From Bacillus tuaregi (GTDB taxonomy: Bacteria > Bacillota > Bacilli > Bacillales > Cytobacillaceae): DNA of 64,000 nucleotides. This document shows, one piece after another, positions 54,231-62,621 of the stretch. Position numbers and translations under genes: made by a program. Position 1 is the stretch's first letter. Every line of letters starts with the position of its first letter. The notes beneath the pieces are model-generated. The model was not told the DNA's origin. It did not search any database and saw nothing but the letters and a program-made list of their open reading frames with translations. The stretch is from assembly GCF_900104575.1 (NCBI RefSeq), contig NZ_LT629731.1:1905051-1969050 (forward strand), read 5' to 3'.

Positions 54231-54386
54231 AGCAATGATTTTTCTCATTTTGGGAATAACTAAATAGTGATGCCATAGATGAATATTTATGAGCTTTTCG
54301 TTAAATGATAAAATATCATCCATTCTGTGAAGAAATAAACGTAAGACCATGTATTTTGCATAAATGGAGTAATCGGGAGGACAACA

Positions 54387-55073
54387 ATGAGAAGGATTAA
54401 TCCAGGTTCCGTCAATTCTTACATTAAATATGGAAATCTTAAAATACCGAAGATTATTCAATGTGAGTGCCCGGGCTGTAGAAAGACAACTGAATTTATG
54501 CTTAATGCAAACTACCAGAACAGTAAGAAAGGTATTGTAACGGAATGCAGCTGTCCTGAATGTAAGAAGCAGTCCGCTTTTATCATCATGACAAGAGAGT
54601 GTGTGGATGAAAATGGTGAATATGCTGATACGTATATTTATGACCTGCAGGATTCGATACACCCCATTCATCAAATAGAAAACTTACCCAATATCCCTAA
54701 GGATCTAATTCGGGCGTATCGCTCTGCCATTAATGTCCATCAATCACGAGAAACCTCTGCAACCGCCGTTATGTCAAAACGTGTAATTGAAAGTATTTTG
54801 AAGCATTTTCTTGCAGAAAAAAGTAAAGCTCAGCCGCTGTCACAGCAGCTAGAGCTACTGCCGGATTATGTTGATTTAGATCGGCCGATTCATTCACTAG
54901 CAAGGCTCCTAGAGACAGACAAGACTCTGCATCGGATGCTCGAATTGGAAGCAGAAATGGATTACGAGACGACCTCATTATTAATGGATCTATTAGAAAG
55001 CCTGATAGAGTATCTCTTCATTCTACCTGGTAAAATAGAGGTAACCAATTCAAAATTAGCAAAAAAATTTTAA
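54387..55073 (+). CDS. Zinc-ribbon protein with DUF4145-like domain
   Basis: A 228-residue soluble protein. Two C-x2-C pairs, CECPGC (about residues 28-33) and CSCPEC (about 54-59), form a likely zinc ribbon. The remainder is helical and resembles DUF4145 (IPKDLIRAYRSAINVHQ, SATAVMSKRVIESILKHFL), a domain common in stand-alone proteins and near restriction or defence genes. No specific function can be given. GGGAGGAC precedes the start. Confidence 0.65.
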   Translation: MRRINPGSVNSYIKYGNLKIPKIIQCECPGCRKTTEFMLNANYQNSKKGIVTECSCPECKKQSAFIIMTRECVDENGEYADTYIYDLQDSIHPIHQIENLPNIPKDLIRAYRSAINVHQSRETSATAVMSKRVIESILKHFLAEKSKAQPLSQQLELLPDYVDLDRPIHSLARLLETDKTLHRMLELEAEMDYETTSLLMDLLESLIEYLFILPGKIEVTNSKLAKKF

Positions 55074-55103
55074 TAAGTAGAGAAAATCAATACATAAATC
55101 GTA

Positions 55104-55135
55104 GAAGCTGCCGAAAGGACGACAGCTTCTTTTTG
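55104..55135 (+). terminator. Terminator after the zinc-ribbon protein
   Basis: GAAGCTG pairs with CAGCTTC around a 12-base loop, then TTTTT. Confidence 0.85.
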
Positions 55136-55276
55136 TGGTTAACCAATCCATAATTCTCAAAACGTTCATTCGACTTTTTAATAGAACAATGCTATAACTA
55201 AACTGAATATTAATTATATTTTAATATCATTATTGGAATAAAAACTGAAAATATTACATGAGAGTGGTGAGGAGTA

Positions 55277-56050
55277 ATGAGGAAGAATACCTTAAAGGAA
55301 AAAATAGATCAGAAGCAAAAGGTCTTTGGGACCTGGCTAATGACGAACAGTCAGGATAATGCTGAAATCCTCGGACACACTGGCGTCGATTTTATTATGA
55401 TTGATGCTGAACATGGCTCCATGGATCTAGAATCAGCGGGACGAATGGTTTCGGTCATTAGAGGTACGCAGGCAACTCCGCTTCTCAGGGTTGCGGGAAA
55501 CGAAAAGTCACTAATAAAAAAAGGACTTGATACAGGGGCTTCAGGAGTTATGATTCCAATGGTGAATACGGAGGAGGAGGCAAAGGATGCCGTGAGCTAT
55601 TGTAAATATCCTCCTGTTGGCGTTCGCGGAATGGGGGCTGGACGGGCGGTCTTATTCGGTGCTGCTGCGGAGGAATATGAGGACTATTATGCACAGGCCA
55701 ATGAGGAAGTATTGGTCATTGTCCAAATCGAGCATTATGAGGCCGTTGAAAATATTGCTGAAATTCTCTCTGTCCCGAATATCGATATTGCTTTTGTTGG
55801 ACCATATGATTTAAGTACGTCAATGGGATTGCCAGGGCAGGTGAATCATCCTGATGTGATAAAGAACTTTCAGAAGGTCATCACAGCCTGTGAAAAATTC
55901 AATGTTACTCCGGGCATCATGACGTGGACAGATGGAATTGAGCAGCATCTTGAAATGGGCTTTAAGTTTCTTCTCGGAGGCATGGACGGAGCGATTCTAT
56001 ATAATGGAGTCAAGCAGTTAGTGACTGAATTTAATGGATTTACTAAATAA
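55277..56050 (+). CDS. HpcH/HpaI-type class II aldolase
   Basis: A 257-residue TIM-barrel, metal-dependent aldolase of the HpaI/GarL/RhmA group, which cleaves 2-keto-3-deoxy or 4-hydroxy-2-oxo acids to pyruvate (or glycolytic ketoacid) plus an aldehyde. The motifs IDAEHGSMDL (catalytic His), GASGVMIPMVNTEEEA, PPVGVRGMGAGRA (catalytic Arg) and VQIEHYEAVENI with the metal-binding glutamate are in order, then DIAFVGPYDLSTSMG. Substrate is not deducible. The start ATG 55277 follows GTGAGGAG. The gene is alone between terminators. Confidence 0.88.
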   Translation: MRKNTLKEKIDQKQKVFGTWLMTNSQDNAEILGHTGVDFIMIDAEHGSMDLESAGRMVSVIRGTQATPLLRVAGNEKSLIKKGLDTGASGVMIPMVNTEEEAKDAVSYCKYPPVGVRGMGAGRAVLFGAAAEEYEDYYAQANEEVLVIVQIEHYEAVENIAEILSVPNIDIAFVGPYDLSTSMGLPGQVNHPDVIKNFQKVITACEKFNVTPGIMTWTDGIEQHLEMGFKFLLGGMDGAILYNGVKQLVTEFNGFTK

Positions 56051-56055
56051 GTGAA

Positions 56056-56119
56056 GTGGTGTCAGGCACCACAAATGGACAGATTTCATGTATTTGTCTT
56101 TTTGTGGTGCCTGACATCA
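56056..56119. repeat. Inverted repeat acting as bidirectional terminator (GTGTCAGGCACCAC type)
   Basis: GGTGTCAGGCACCACAAA pairs with TTTGTGGTGCCTGACATC around a 26-base loop, and each arm contains its own smaller palindrome GGTGTCAGGCACC. It sits between the stop codons of two convergent genes. This short palindrome is widely scattered in Bacillus genomes (from memory). Confidence 0.8.
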
Positions 56120-56135
56120 TTATGTGTATGTAACG

Positions 56136-57299
56136 TTACAGTGCTAATTTTAGAATGTGGAGGACGTCTTCTTTATGCAGTTTCACAAAGTTCCCCAGTG
56201 GACCGGATTCAGTTCCTTTTCTTGCCATTTCTTCTAAGTGCGTATCATCAATTTTAATTTCCTGTAGTCTAATGGGCATGTTAATTGATTGGAAGAATGC
56301 TTCCAATTTTTCGATTCCCATTAACGCTGTTTTCTCCAGGTTGTTTAGATTCATTTCAACATCCCAAACTCGGTGGGCGAATTGGGCAAAGCGATTAATG
56401 TCATGTTTGTATACATATTTCATCCAAGCTGGAAAAACAATGGCTAAGCCGGCACCATGTGCGATATCATAAATCCCACTTATTTCATGCTCAATGTCAT
56501 GGCTACCCCAATCCCCAATTCTACCGGTGGATAGTAAATCATTATGGGCAATGGTCCCGGACCACATAATTTCGGCACGTGCCTCATAGTTTTCCGGATC
56601 GTCTAAAACAGTGTGTGCATTATTAATAATGGTTCTTAATGTGGCTTCACATAAGCGATCGGTTAGCTCAACATTCTTTTCATTCGTGAAATATCTTTCC
56701 ATAATATGGGCCATCATATCCGTAATACCACAAGCGGTTTGATAGGCTGATAAAGTGTAGGAAAGGACTGGATTTAATATCGCAAACTTCGGACGCATGG
56801 AAGGATGTCCTGTTGATTTCTTATACCAGCCGTCTTCATTTGTAATAACAGAACCACTGCTTGATTCACTTCCTGCTGCTGGAATAGTCAAGACGACGCC
56901 AAGCGGCAGGCAGTCTGTAATCTGACCTTTACCGTCAAAGAAATCCCAAACATCCCCATCATATTTAGCTCCGGCTGCAATAGCCTTTGCCGAATCAATG
57001 ACACTGCCACCACCAACAGCGAGGATGATATCGATGTTCTTTTCTTTACATAGGCTAATACCCTCGCGGACAAGGCTTACTCGTGGATTTGGCATAACTC
57101 CACTCAATTCGAAAATCTCCATTCCCTTCGCTTTAAGCGACTGAATCACTCGATCGTATAAGCCGCTCTTTTTAATGCTGCCGCCTCCGTAATGCAGGAG
57201 AAGACGTTTCCCATAAAGGGCTGCTTCCTGTCCAACCTGCTGCTCTGTATCCTGACCAAAAATAATTTTCGTACTATTTTGAAACACAAAATTTTTCAT
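56136..57299 (-). CDS. Iron-dependent alcohol dehydrogenase (BdhA/YugJ-like)
   Basis: A 387-residue group III alcohol dehydrogenase similar to NADH-dependent butanol dehydrogenases. The nucleotide motif is LAVGGGSVIDSAKAIAAG (about residues 93-110), followed by GSESSSGSVITNE; metal ligands are expected in ITDMMAHIMERYF, HDIEHEISGIYDIAHGAGLA (the family signature with two histidines) and its surroundings. The length equals YugJ/YugK. ATG 57299 has AGGAGG 6 nt upstream; a TTG at 57305 is rejected. Transcribed alone on the minus strand. Confidence 0.9.
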   Translation of the reverse strand: MKNFVFQNSTKIIFGQDTEQQVGQEAALYGKRLLLHYGGGSIKKSGLYDRVIQSLKAKGMEIFELSGVMPNPRVSLVREGISLCKEKNIDIILAVGGGSVIDSAKAIAAGAKYDGDVWDFFDGKGQITDCLPLGVVLTIPAAGSESSSGSVITNEDGWYKKSTGHPSMRPKFAILNPVLSYTLSAYQTACGITDMMAHIMERYFTNEKNVELTDRLCEATLRTIINNAHTVLDDPENYEARAEIMWSGTIAHNDLLSTGRIGDWGSHDIEHEISGIYDIAHGAGLAIVFPAWMKYVYKHDINRFAQFAHRVWDVEMNLNNLEKTALMGIEKLEAFFQSINMPIRLQEIKIDDTHLEEMARKGTESGPLGNFVKLHKEDVLHILKLAL

Positions 57300-57435
57300 G
57301 ATCAACCTCCTAAAGCATTCTTCGAATATTATATTATTATAACAGTTTGTAAAAAGAAATAAATTCCACTTACTGTAACAGAATTTTATGCTCTTTCAAT
57401 TGAAAATTAATCTATAAATAAAGTAGAAGTCAAAA

Positions 57436-57481
57436 AGAAAAGCCATTAAAACATCCTGAACATGTTTTAATGGCTTTTTTG
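57436..57481 (-). terminator. Terminator of the MFS pump gene
   Basis: AAAAGCCATTAAAACAT pairs with ATGTTTTAATGGCTTTT around a 6-base loop; T and A runs on both sides. It directly follows the MFS stop on the minus strand. Confidence 0.9.
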
Positions 57482-57484
57482 TTA

Positions 57485-58993
57485 TTATTTTACAGCGGCA
57501 CCAGATGGGGTTGGTTGATTTTCAATTTTACTGACAGCCTCCGCACTAGTATCGACGCGCTTCACAAATAATGCTAGGACTAGGGCAACAATATTTACGA
57601 TAAACGTTACATAGAACGAATATTGAATACCGGCCAGTAATGCCTGTTGGGTCAATGCAGCAGTTGTTGCTTCCGTCATTGTTGTTGGATCAATGCCAGA
57701 CATTAAGCTTGTCGCTTCTGATTTCGTCACAGTATTCATGATCGTTACTAGAACAGCGGTACCAAGAGAACCGGCAACCTGTTGGGCTGTGTTGTTGATG
57801 GCAGTACCGTGTGGATTTAAACGAGTAGGAAGCTGGTTTAATCCGTTTGTCATAATCGGCATCATCACCATGGACATCCCGAACATTCGTAAAGTGTACA
57901 CCAGAATAATATACGTGTAGCTGGAATCGAGCTGCAGATGGGCCAGCATAAAGGTGGAAACAGCCATTACCACAAGCCCGACAACCGCTAATATTCTTGG
58001 TCCAAAGCGATCAAATAATTTTCCTGTAATGGGTGACATGATTCCCATAACGATGGCACCCGGCAGCATCATTAAACCAGAATCTAGAGGTGAAATCCCT
58101 CGTACACTTTGTACATAAGCAGGTGTTAAAATCATTCCGGAAAACATGGCTACTGCGTTGACAATTGCAATAATAGAAGCAAGGGCAAACATAGGATACT
58201 TATAAACTCGTAAATCTAATAACGGAACTTCCAATTTTAATTGGCGCAGGATAAAGGCGATTAAGGCGATTCCACCAACAATTAAGGTTGTTAAGACAAC
58301 TCCGTCTGTCCAGCCGTCTGAGCTTGCTGAACTACATCCATATAATAATCCGCCAAATCCAATACAAGATAAGATTACTGAAGCATAATCAACAGTTGCG
58401 TTCTTATTCTGCTCCATTACATTCTCGGCCTTCCAAATAGCCAATAGAAGACTGATAATAGCTAATGGCAGAATCATTTCGAAAAGCACGCGCCAATCAT
58501 AATATTGAACAATATATCCGGATAGAGTAGGTCCAATGGCTGGTGCGGTAATCATCACTAAGCCGAAAATCCCCATGGCTGCTCCACGTTTTTCACGAGG
58601 AAAGCTGATTAACATAATATTCATTAAGAGTGGACCCATAACCGAGGAACCAGCTGCCTGCACCATACGGCCAGTTAGCAATATCGAAAAATTGGGCGCA
58701 AAGGCAGCTAAGGCAGTCCCTAAAGTAAAAATCGCCATCGAAGTAATGAATAAGCTACGATTCGAAAAGCGAGTCAGTAAAAAAGCGGATGCTGGAATTA
58801 AGACACCGCTGACAAGCATATAGCCGGTAGCCAGCCATTGAACTGTTGAGTAATCAGCTATTTCTAAATCAATCATAATGGACGGTAATGCAACGTTTAA
58901 TAAGGAATTATTTAAAAATGATACAAACGCCCCTATAAATAAGACGACAATCATTAAATAGGGTGTTTTTTTTTTCTGTAATGTTGAATCCAT
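57485..58993 (-). CDS. MFS multidrug efflux pump, DHA2 (EmrB/QacA) family
   Basis: A 502-residue, 14-helix proton antiporter. The DHA2 signature is present: FLNNSLLNVALPSIMIDL near residue 24, WLATGYMLVSGVLIPASAFL near 54, the motif GRMVQAAGSSVMGPLLMNI near 107 and motif C GLVMITAPAIGPTLSGYI near 143. The C-terminal tail is short and hydrophilic. I place the start at ATG 58993 because AGAGGG lies 10 nt upstream; it abuts the ATG at 59002. Divergent from a TetR regulator that probably controls it. Confidence 0.92.
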   Translation of the reverse strand: MDSTLQKKKTPYLMIVVLFIGAFVSFLNNSLLNVALPSIMIDLEIADYSTVQWLATGYMLVSGVLIPASAFLLTRFSNRSLFITSMAIFTLGTALAAFAPNFSILLTGRMVQAAGSSVMGPLLMNIMLISFPREKRGAAMGIFGLVMITAPAIGPTLSGYIVQYYDWRVLFEMILPLAIISLLLAIWKAENVMEQNKNATVDYASVILSCIGFGGLLYGCSSASSDGWTDGVVLTTLIVGGIALIAFILRQLKLEVPLLDLRVYKYPMFALASIIAIVNAVAMFSGMILTPAYVQSVRGISPLDSGLMMLPGAIVMGIMSPITGKLFDRFGPRILAVVGLVVMAVSTFMLAHLQLDSSYTYIILVYTLRMFGMSMVMMPIMTNGLNQLPTRLNPHGTAINNTAQQVAGSLGTAVLVTIMNTVTKSEATSLMSGIDPTTMTEATTAALTQQALLAGIQYSFYVTFIVNIVALVLALFVKRVDTSAEAVSKIENQPTPSGAAVK

Positions 58994-59115
58994 GTTTCTC
59001 ATCCCTCTAGTCTTTTTTCATTTATTTATTTTTCACTTGGTTATTTTATACCGATAGTTCAAAAAGTGCAACTGATTTGTACTTATGGTATAAATAAGTT
59101 AAGATTTTAGTATTT

Positions 59116-59297
59116 GGCTCTGTTAAACGTGGATGTTGATTTTCGTTCCAGGCACTTCGCTTTCCGCAGGCGACCGACGAGCCTCCTCGACACTTCGTGT
59201 CTGTGGGGTCTCGCCTGTCTCGCTTCTCCTGCAGGAGTCTTCGTGCCTGGAACGAAAATCAACCTGCTAAAAAACAACACTGTGCTTTAACAGAGCC
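59116..59297. repeat. MITE-like element with terminal inverted repeats
   Basis: A 182-base element bounded by the inverted repeats GGCTCTGTTAAA and TTTAACAGAGCC. Inside them a second perfect pair of at least 20 bases begins GTTGATTTTCGTTCCAGGCA and returns as its complement. The centre is GC-rich and resembles the common Bacillus intergenic repeat (AGGCGACCGACGAGCCTCCT). It carries no gene. No clear direct target duplication flanks it. A decayed end copy occurs at 13755-13787. Confidence 0.85.
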
Positions 59298-59347
59298 TAG
59301 TAAATAAAAGGATAAACTATGATAGATTGCCATTTCAGGAGGCCGTC

Positions 59348-60220
59348 ATGAATAATCGAAAAAGAAAAGTAGCAGATATTGCATTAAAGTTGTTTGTTGA
59401 AAAGGGGATTCAACAAACCTCTATTCAGGAAATCATTGACAAAGCAAACATCTCAAAAGGGACTTTCTATAACTATTTCTCGTCTAAAAATGACTGTATC
59501 AGCGATATTTTAGAATTTCTTCGATATGATGCAAGTCAGCAGCGAATTGCCATACAAATTGGCAAGGATAAGAAGGATCGCGACGTTTTTATTGAGCAAA
59601 TTTCCATTTTGCTTCGATTGAACGAGGAACGGAATTTACAGCCATTATTTGAGGCTATTTTATCTACAAATGAAGCCGATTTAAAAAAGCTGGTGCTGCA
59701 GCATCGTGTATTTGAAATGGAGTGGTTGGCAAATCGGATGATTGAAGTGATGGGGGAGGAAATACGGGACTATGCATTCGAAGGGACGGTACTGTTTTAC
59801 GGAATGCTGCAGCATATGCTGTTTGCCCTACGCATTACGAATACCACCTATTCGATCCATCATTTAGTCGAGGTGATTCTGTCTTATACGGAGCTAATCT
59901 TTCCGAGTATGATAAAAAAGGAATTTTCGTTATTAAGTCATTCTGCGATTGATTTCTTTAGTACAAGTGTCAATAAAAAGCTCATATCAAAAACAGAGCT
60001 CATTCATTTAGGAAATCAGCTGCAGGAGCAATACCAATTTAATGATGAACAGCAGGATTTATATGAGGCGATCATGTATGAATTAGAGCGGGACCGGGTA
60101 CGTAAAATCGTTCTCGGGCATCTTTTAAAGCCTTTTCAGCATCTATTTAAAGAAACTTCCATGGCTTCCCAAGTGGAGACCTTTACAAATATGGTCTGGT
60201 TTTATTTGCAGACCATATAA
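59348..60220 (+). CDS. TetR-family regulator, extended C-terminus
   Basis: A 290-residue TetR repressor. The N-terminal DNA-binding domain is clear: ALKLFVEKGIQQTSIQEIID followed by ISKGTFYNYFSSKNDCISDI (residues about 11-55). The rest should be the ligand and dimer domain, but it is about 90 residues longer than a usual 200-residue TetR and continues through TELIHLGNQLQEQYQF to the end. It is divergent from the DHA2 pump, the standard repressor-pump layout. ATG 59348 has CAGGAGG 5 nt upstream. Confidence 0.88.
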   Translation: MNNRKRKVADIALKLFVEKGIQQTSIQEIIDKANISKGTFYNYFSSKNDCISDILEFLRYDASQQRIAIQIGKDKKDRDVFIEQISILLRLNEERNLQPLFEAILSTNEADLKKLVLQHRVFEMEWLANRMIEVMGEEIRDYAFEGTVLFYGMLQHMLFALRITNTTYSIHHLVEVILSYTELIFPSMIKKEFSLLSHSAIDFFSTSVNKKLISKTELIHLGNQLQEQYQFNDEQQDLYEAIMYELERDRVRKIVLGHLLKPFQHLFKETSMASQVETFTNMVWFYLQTI

Positions 60221-60358
60221 CGGTAAGAATGGCGTTTGTATTAACGTCATTCTTACTTTTGTAAAATGAACCAGACCCTAAATCATCTCCCAAACACATC
60301 TGCATACTACCCAATATAATTGGAAATTCTATAGTACATAAGATTGAGGAGGCAGATG

Positions 60359-61372
60359 ATGGACAGGCACAGTATAAAACTAACAGCTCCTGAAATATCA
60401 AGTCTTTGGACACAATATCTATTTGATTCCATGTCTATATGCTTTTTTAAATATGCACTTGAACACCTCGAAGATGAAGATATTATTGATACTTATAAAT
60501 TGGCATTAGACTATTCAGAATTACATGTTCAAAAAATTCAAGAATTTTTTAAAGAAGAAAATTTCCCTGTACCACAAGGTTTTACAGAAGAGGATGTTGA
60601 CATCCATGCTCCCCGTCTTTTTCAAGATCCTTTTTATCTGCAATATATGTATATCATGACCCTCCAAGGCATAACAGGATATGCCCTTTCACTTAGTACG
60701 TCCGTTCGTTCCGATCTGAGAAAATACTATATAGCCTGTAATCACGAGGTGACAAACTTATTTGAAAAGACGCTTGATTTATTGCTATCAAAAGGTATAT
60801 TTTCACGTCCGCCAGTGATTACACCGGCTCAGTCGATTGATTTTGTTGATCAGCAAAGTTTTTTAACAGGTTTTCTTGGCAAACGGCGTCCCTTAACGGC
60901 CATGGAGATTGGTGATATTACGTTTAATATGAATAAAATGAATTTGCATGTGGCCTTAAAGGTGGGATTCAGTCAGGTTGCCCATTCAGAAAAGATCCGA
61001 GAGTACATCGTAAGAGGTATGGAGATAGCCGATAAACATATAGAAGCATTTGATTCGGTATTCCGTGAAGAAAAGCTGAATTCTCCAGTTTCATGGCAAT
61101 CGTATGTTACCAATTCAACGACATCGCCTTTTTCTGATAAATTCTTAATGTATCAGGTACAACTTTCAACCCAGCTTGCGATTGCCTATTATGGAACAGC
61201 ATTAAGCGTAACGTCAAGAAGAGATCTTGCCATTAAATATGTATCGCTTACAGCTGAACTTTTACGCTTTGCAGAAGATGGAACGAACCTGATGATCGAG
61301 AATAAATGGCTAGAGGAGCCTCCATCTGCCAGTGATCGCAGAGCGCTATCAAAGGATATAAGGATTAAATGA
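60359..61372 (+). CDS. DUF3231 family protein (duplicated ferritin-like helical bundle)
   Basis: A 337-residue helical protein made of two similar halves: residues about 5-160 (LTAPEISSLWTQYLFDSMSI) and 175-330 (LTAMEIGDITFNMNKMNLHV), each with the pattern of a ferritin-like bundle. This duplication is the mark of DUF3231, a family mostly found in spore-forming bacilli; function is unknown. GAGGAGG lies 6 nt before ATG 60359; ATG 60356 is an alternative. Single gene. Confidence 0.8.
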   Translation: MDRHSIKLTAPEISSLWTQYLFDSMSICFFKYALEHLEDEDIIDTYKLALDYSELHVQKIQEFFKEENFPVPQGFTEEDVDIHAPRLFQDPFYLQYMYIMTLQGITGYALSLSTSVRSDLRKYYIACNHEVTNLFEKTLDLLLSKGIFSRPPVITPAQSIDFVDQQSFLTGFLGKRRPLTAMEIGDITFNMNKMNLHVALKVGFSQVAHSEKIREYIVRGMEIADKHIEAFDSVFREEKLNSPVSWQSYVTNSTTSPFSDKFLMYQVQLSTQLAIAYYGTALSVTSRRDLAIKYVSLTAELLRFAEDGTNLMIENKWLEEPPSASDRRALSKDIRIK

Positions 61373-61405
61373 AGGAACTCTAGAAACAGTAGAGTTCCTT
61401 CATAA
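61373..61405 (+). terminator. Hairpin after the DUF3231 gene
   Basis: GAAGGAACTCTA pairs with TAGAGTTCCTTC around GAAACAG right after the stop; the T run is weak. The rest of the gap to 61590 shows no other feature. Confidence 0.6.
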
Positions 61406-61590
61406 TCATTTATTAAATAGATGAAATAATACTATCAGGTTCGCCTGTATCTATTTTATTTCCTGAAAATTGGAATTTTCGGAAAATAATTTGCACTTTC
61501 ACGGAAAGAATGGTATAAACATAATAAGTATTTTTCGTATATTATGTAAAAATATCAGTATACGTGTTGAAACAGGGGGAAATCACTACT

Positions 61591-62544
61591 ATGGAAAATA
61601 AAATTATTGACTGTACAATTCGCGATGGAGGATTAGTAAACAATTGGGATTTCAGCGTTGAATTTGTTCAAGATTTGTATAATGGCTTGAGTGAAGCTGG
61701 CGTTGAGTATATGGAAATCGGCTACAAAAACTCTGCAAGACTATTGAATGCGACAGAGCCTAATCCATGGAGATTTCTTGATGATAATTTCCTAAAGGAA
61801 ATCATTCCTGAGAAGAAATCGACAAAGCTTTCTGCGCTTGTTGATATCGGTCGTGTGGACCCAAATGATATTCTTCCTCGTGAAGAAAGTATTTTAGATA
61901 TGATTCGTGTCGCTTGCTATATCCGTGAAGTGGACAAAGGTTTAGAACTTGTGCAAATGTTCCATGACCTAGGCTATGAAACTTCCTTGAACATTATGGC
62001 ACTATCAAGTGTACCTGAGCGTCAGCTGATTGAAGCATTTGAAATGGTAAAGGAAAGTCCAGTGGATGTTGTCTATATCGTTGACTCCTTTGGAAGCCTA
62101 GACCCTGCAGATATTGAACATCAAGTGAAGAAATTTCAAGCGATGCTTCCAAACAAGCAGCTTGGTGTGCATACACACAACAATATGCAGCTAGCATTTG
62201 CAAATACGATTACGGCTATGAGAAACGGAGTTGTTTTCCTAGACTCATCGGTATATGGAATGGGCCGTGCGGCAGGAAACTGTAATACAGAGCTTCTTGT
62301 CAGCTATATTCAAAAATCAAGCTATGAGATTAAGCCAGTATTAGGAGTCATAGAGAAACATATGCTTGGCATGCGCGAAAAATGGGAGTGGGGCTATATC
62401 ATTCCTTACATGATTTCTGGTTCATTGAATGAGCACCCACGTGTAGCGATGGCTTACCGTAACAGCGATGATCGTGATAAATTTGTTCAATTCTATGACA
62501 AAGTAACATCACCTGAAGCTAGTCTGGCTCCTTCAGCAAGATAA
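61591..62544 (+). CDS. HMGL-like aldolase catalytic domain protein
   Basis: A 317-residue DRE-TIM metallolyase barrel. The metal-site motif IIDCTIRDGGLVNNW is at the N-terminus and the second ligand motif GVHTHNNMQLAFANTI near residue 195; VVYIVDSFGSLDPADI lies between. The family contains 4-hydroxy-2-oxovalerate aldolases and HMG-CoA lyase-like enzymes; this subgroup is often seen alone or in polysaccharide clusters and its substrate is uncertain. ATG 61591 follows GGGGGAAA; a start at 61564 is less likely. No acetaldehyde dehydrogenase partner is adjacent, which argues against a meta-cleavage role. Confidence 0.8.
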   Translation: MENKIIDCTIRDGGLVNNWDFSVEFVQDLYNGLSEAGVEYMEIGYKNSARLLNATEPNPWRFLDDNFLKEIIPEKKSTKLSALVDIGRVDPNDILPREESILDMIRVACYIREVDKGLELVQMFHDLGYETSLNIMALSSVPERQLIEAFEMVKESPVDVVYIVDSFGSLDPADIEHQVKKFQAMLPNKQLGVHTHNNMQLAFANTITAMRNGVVFLDSSVYGMGRAAGNCNTELLVSYIQKSSYEIKPVLGVIEKHMLGMREKWEWGYIIPYMISGSLNEHPRVAMAYRNSDDRDKFVQFYDKVTSPEASLAPSAR

Positions 62545-62563
62545 GGTTAAGGAAATCTAACTA

Positions 62564-62592
62564 AAAGCACCTCTATAATAGGGTGCTTTTTT
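62564..62592 (+). terminator. Terminator after the aldolase gene
   Basis: AAAGCACC pairs with GGGTGCTTT around TCTATAATA, then TTTT. Confidence 0.9.
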
Positions 62593-62621
62593 GTGTGAAC
62601 TGTTTTAGTGATGAATGGGTT

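Noticed and set aside
56051-56257. 68-codon plus-strand frame after the HpaI aldolase
   Set aside because: It lies over the inverted repeat and the antisense of the alcohol dehydrogenase, with no ribosome site.
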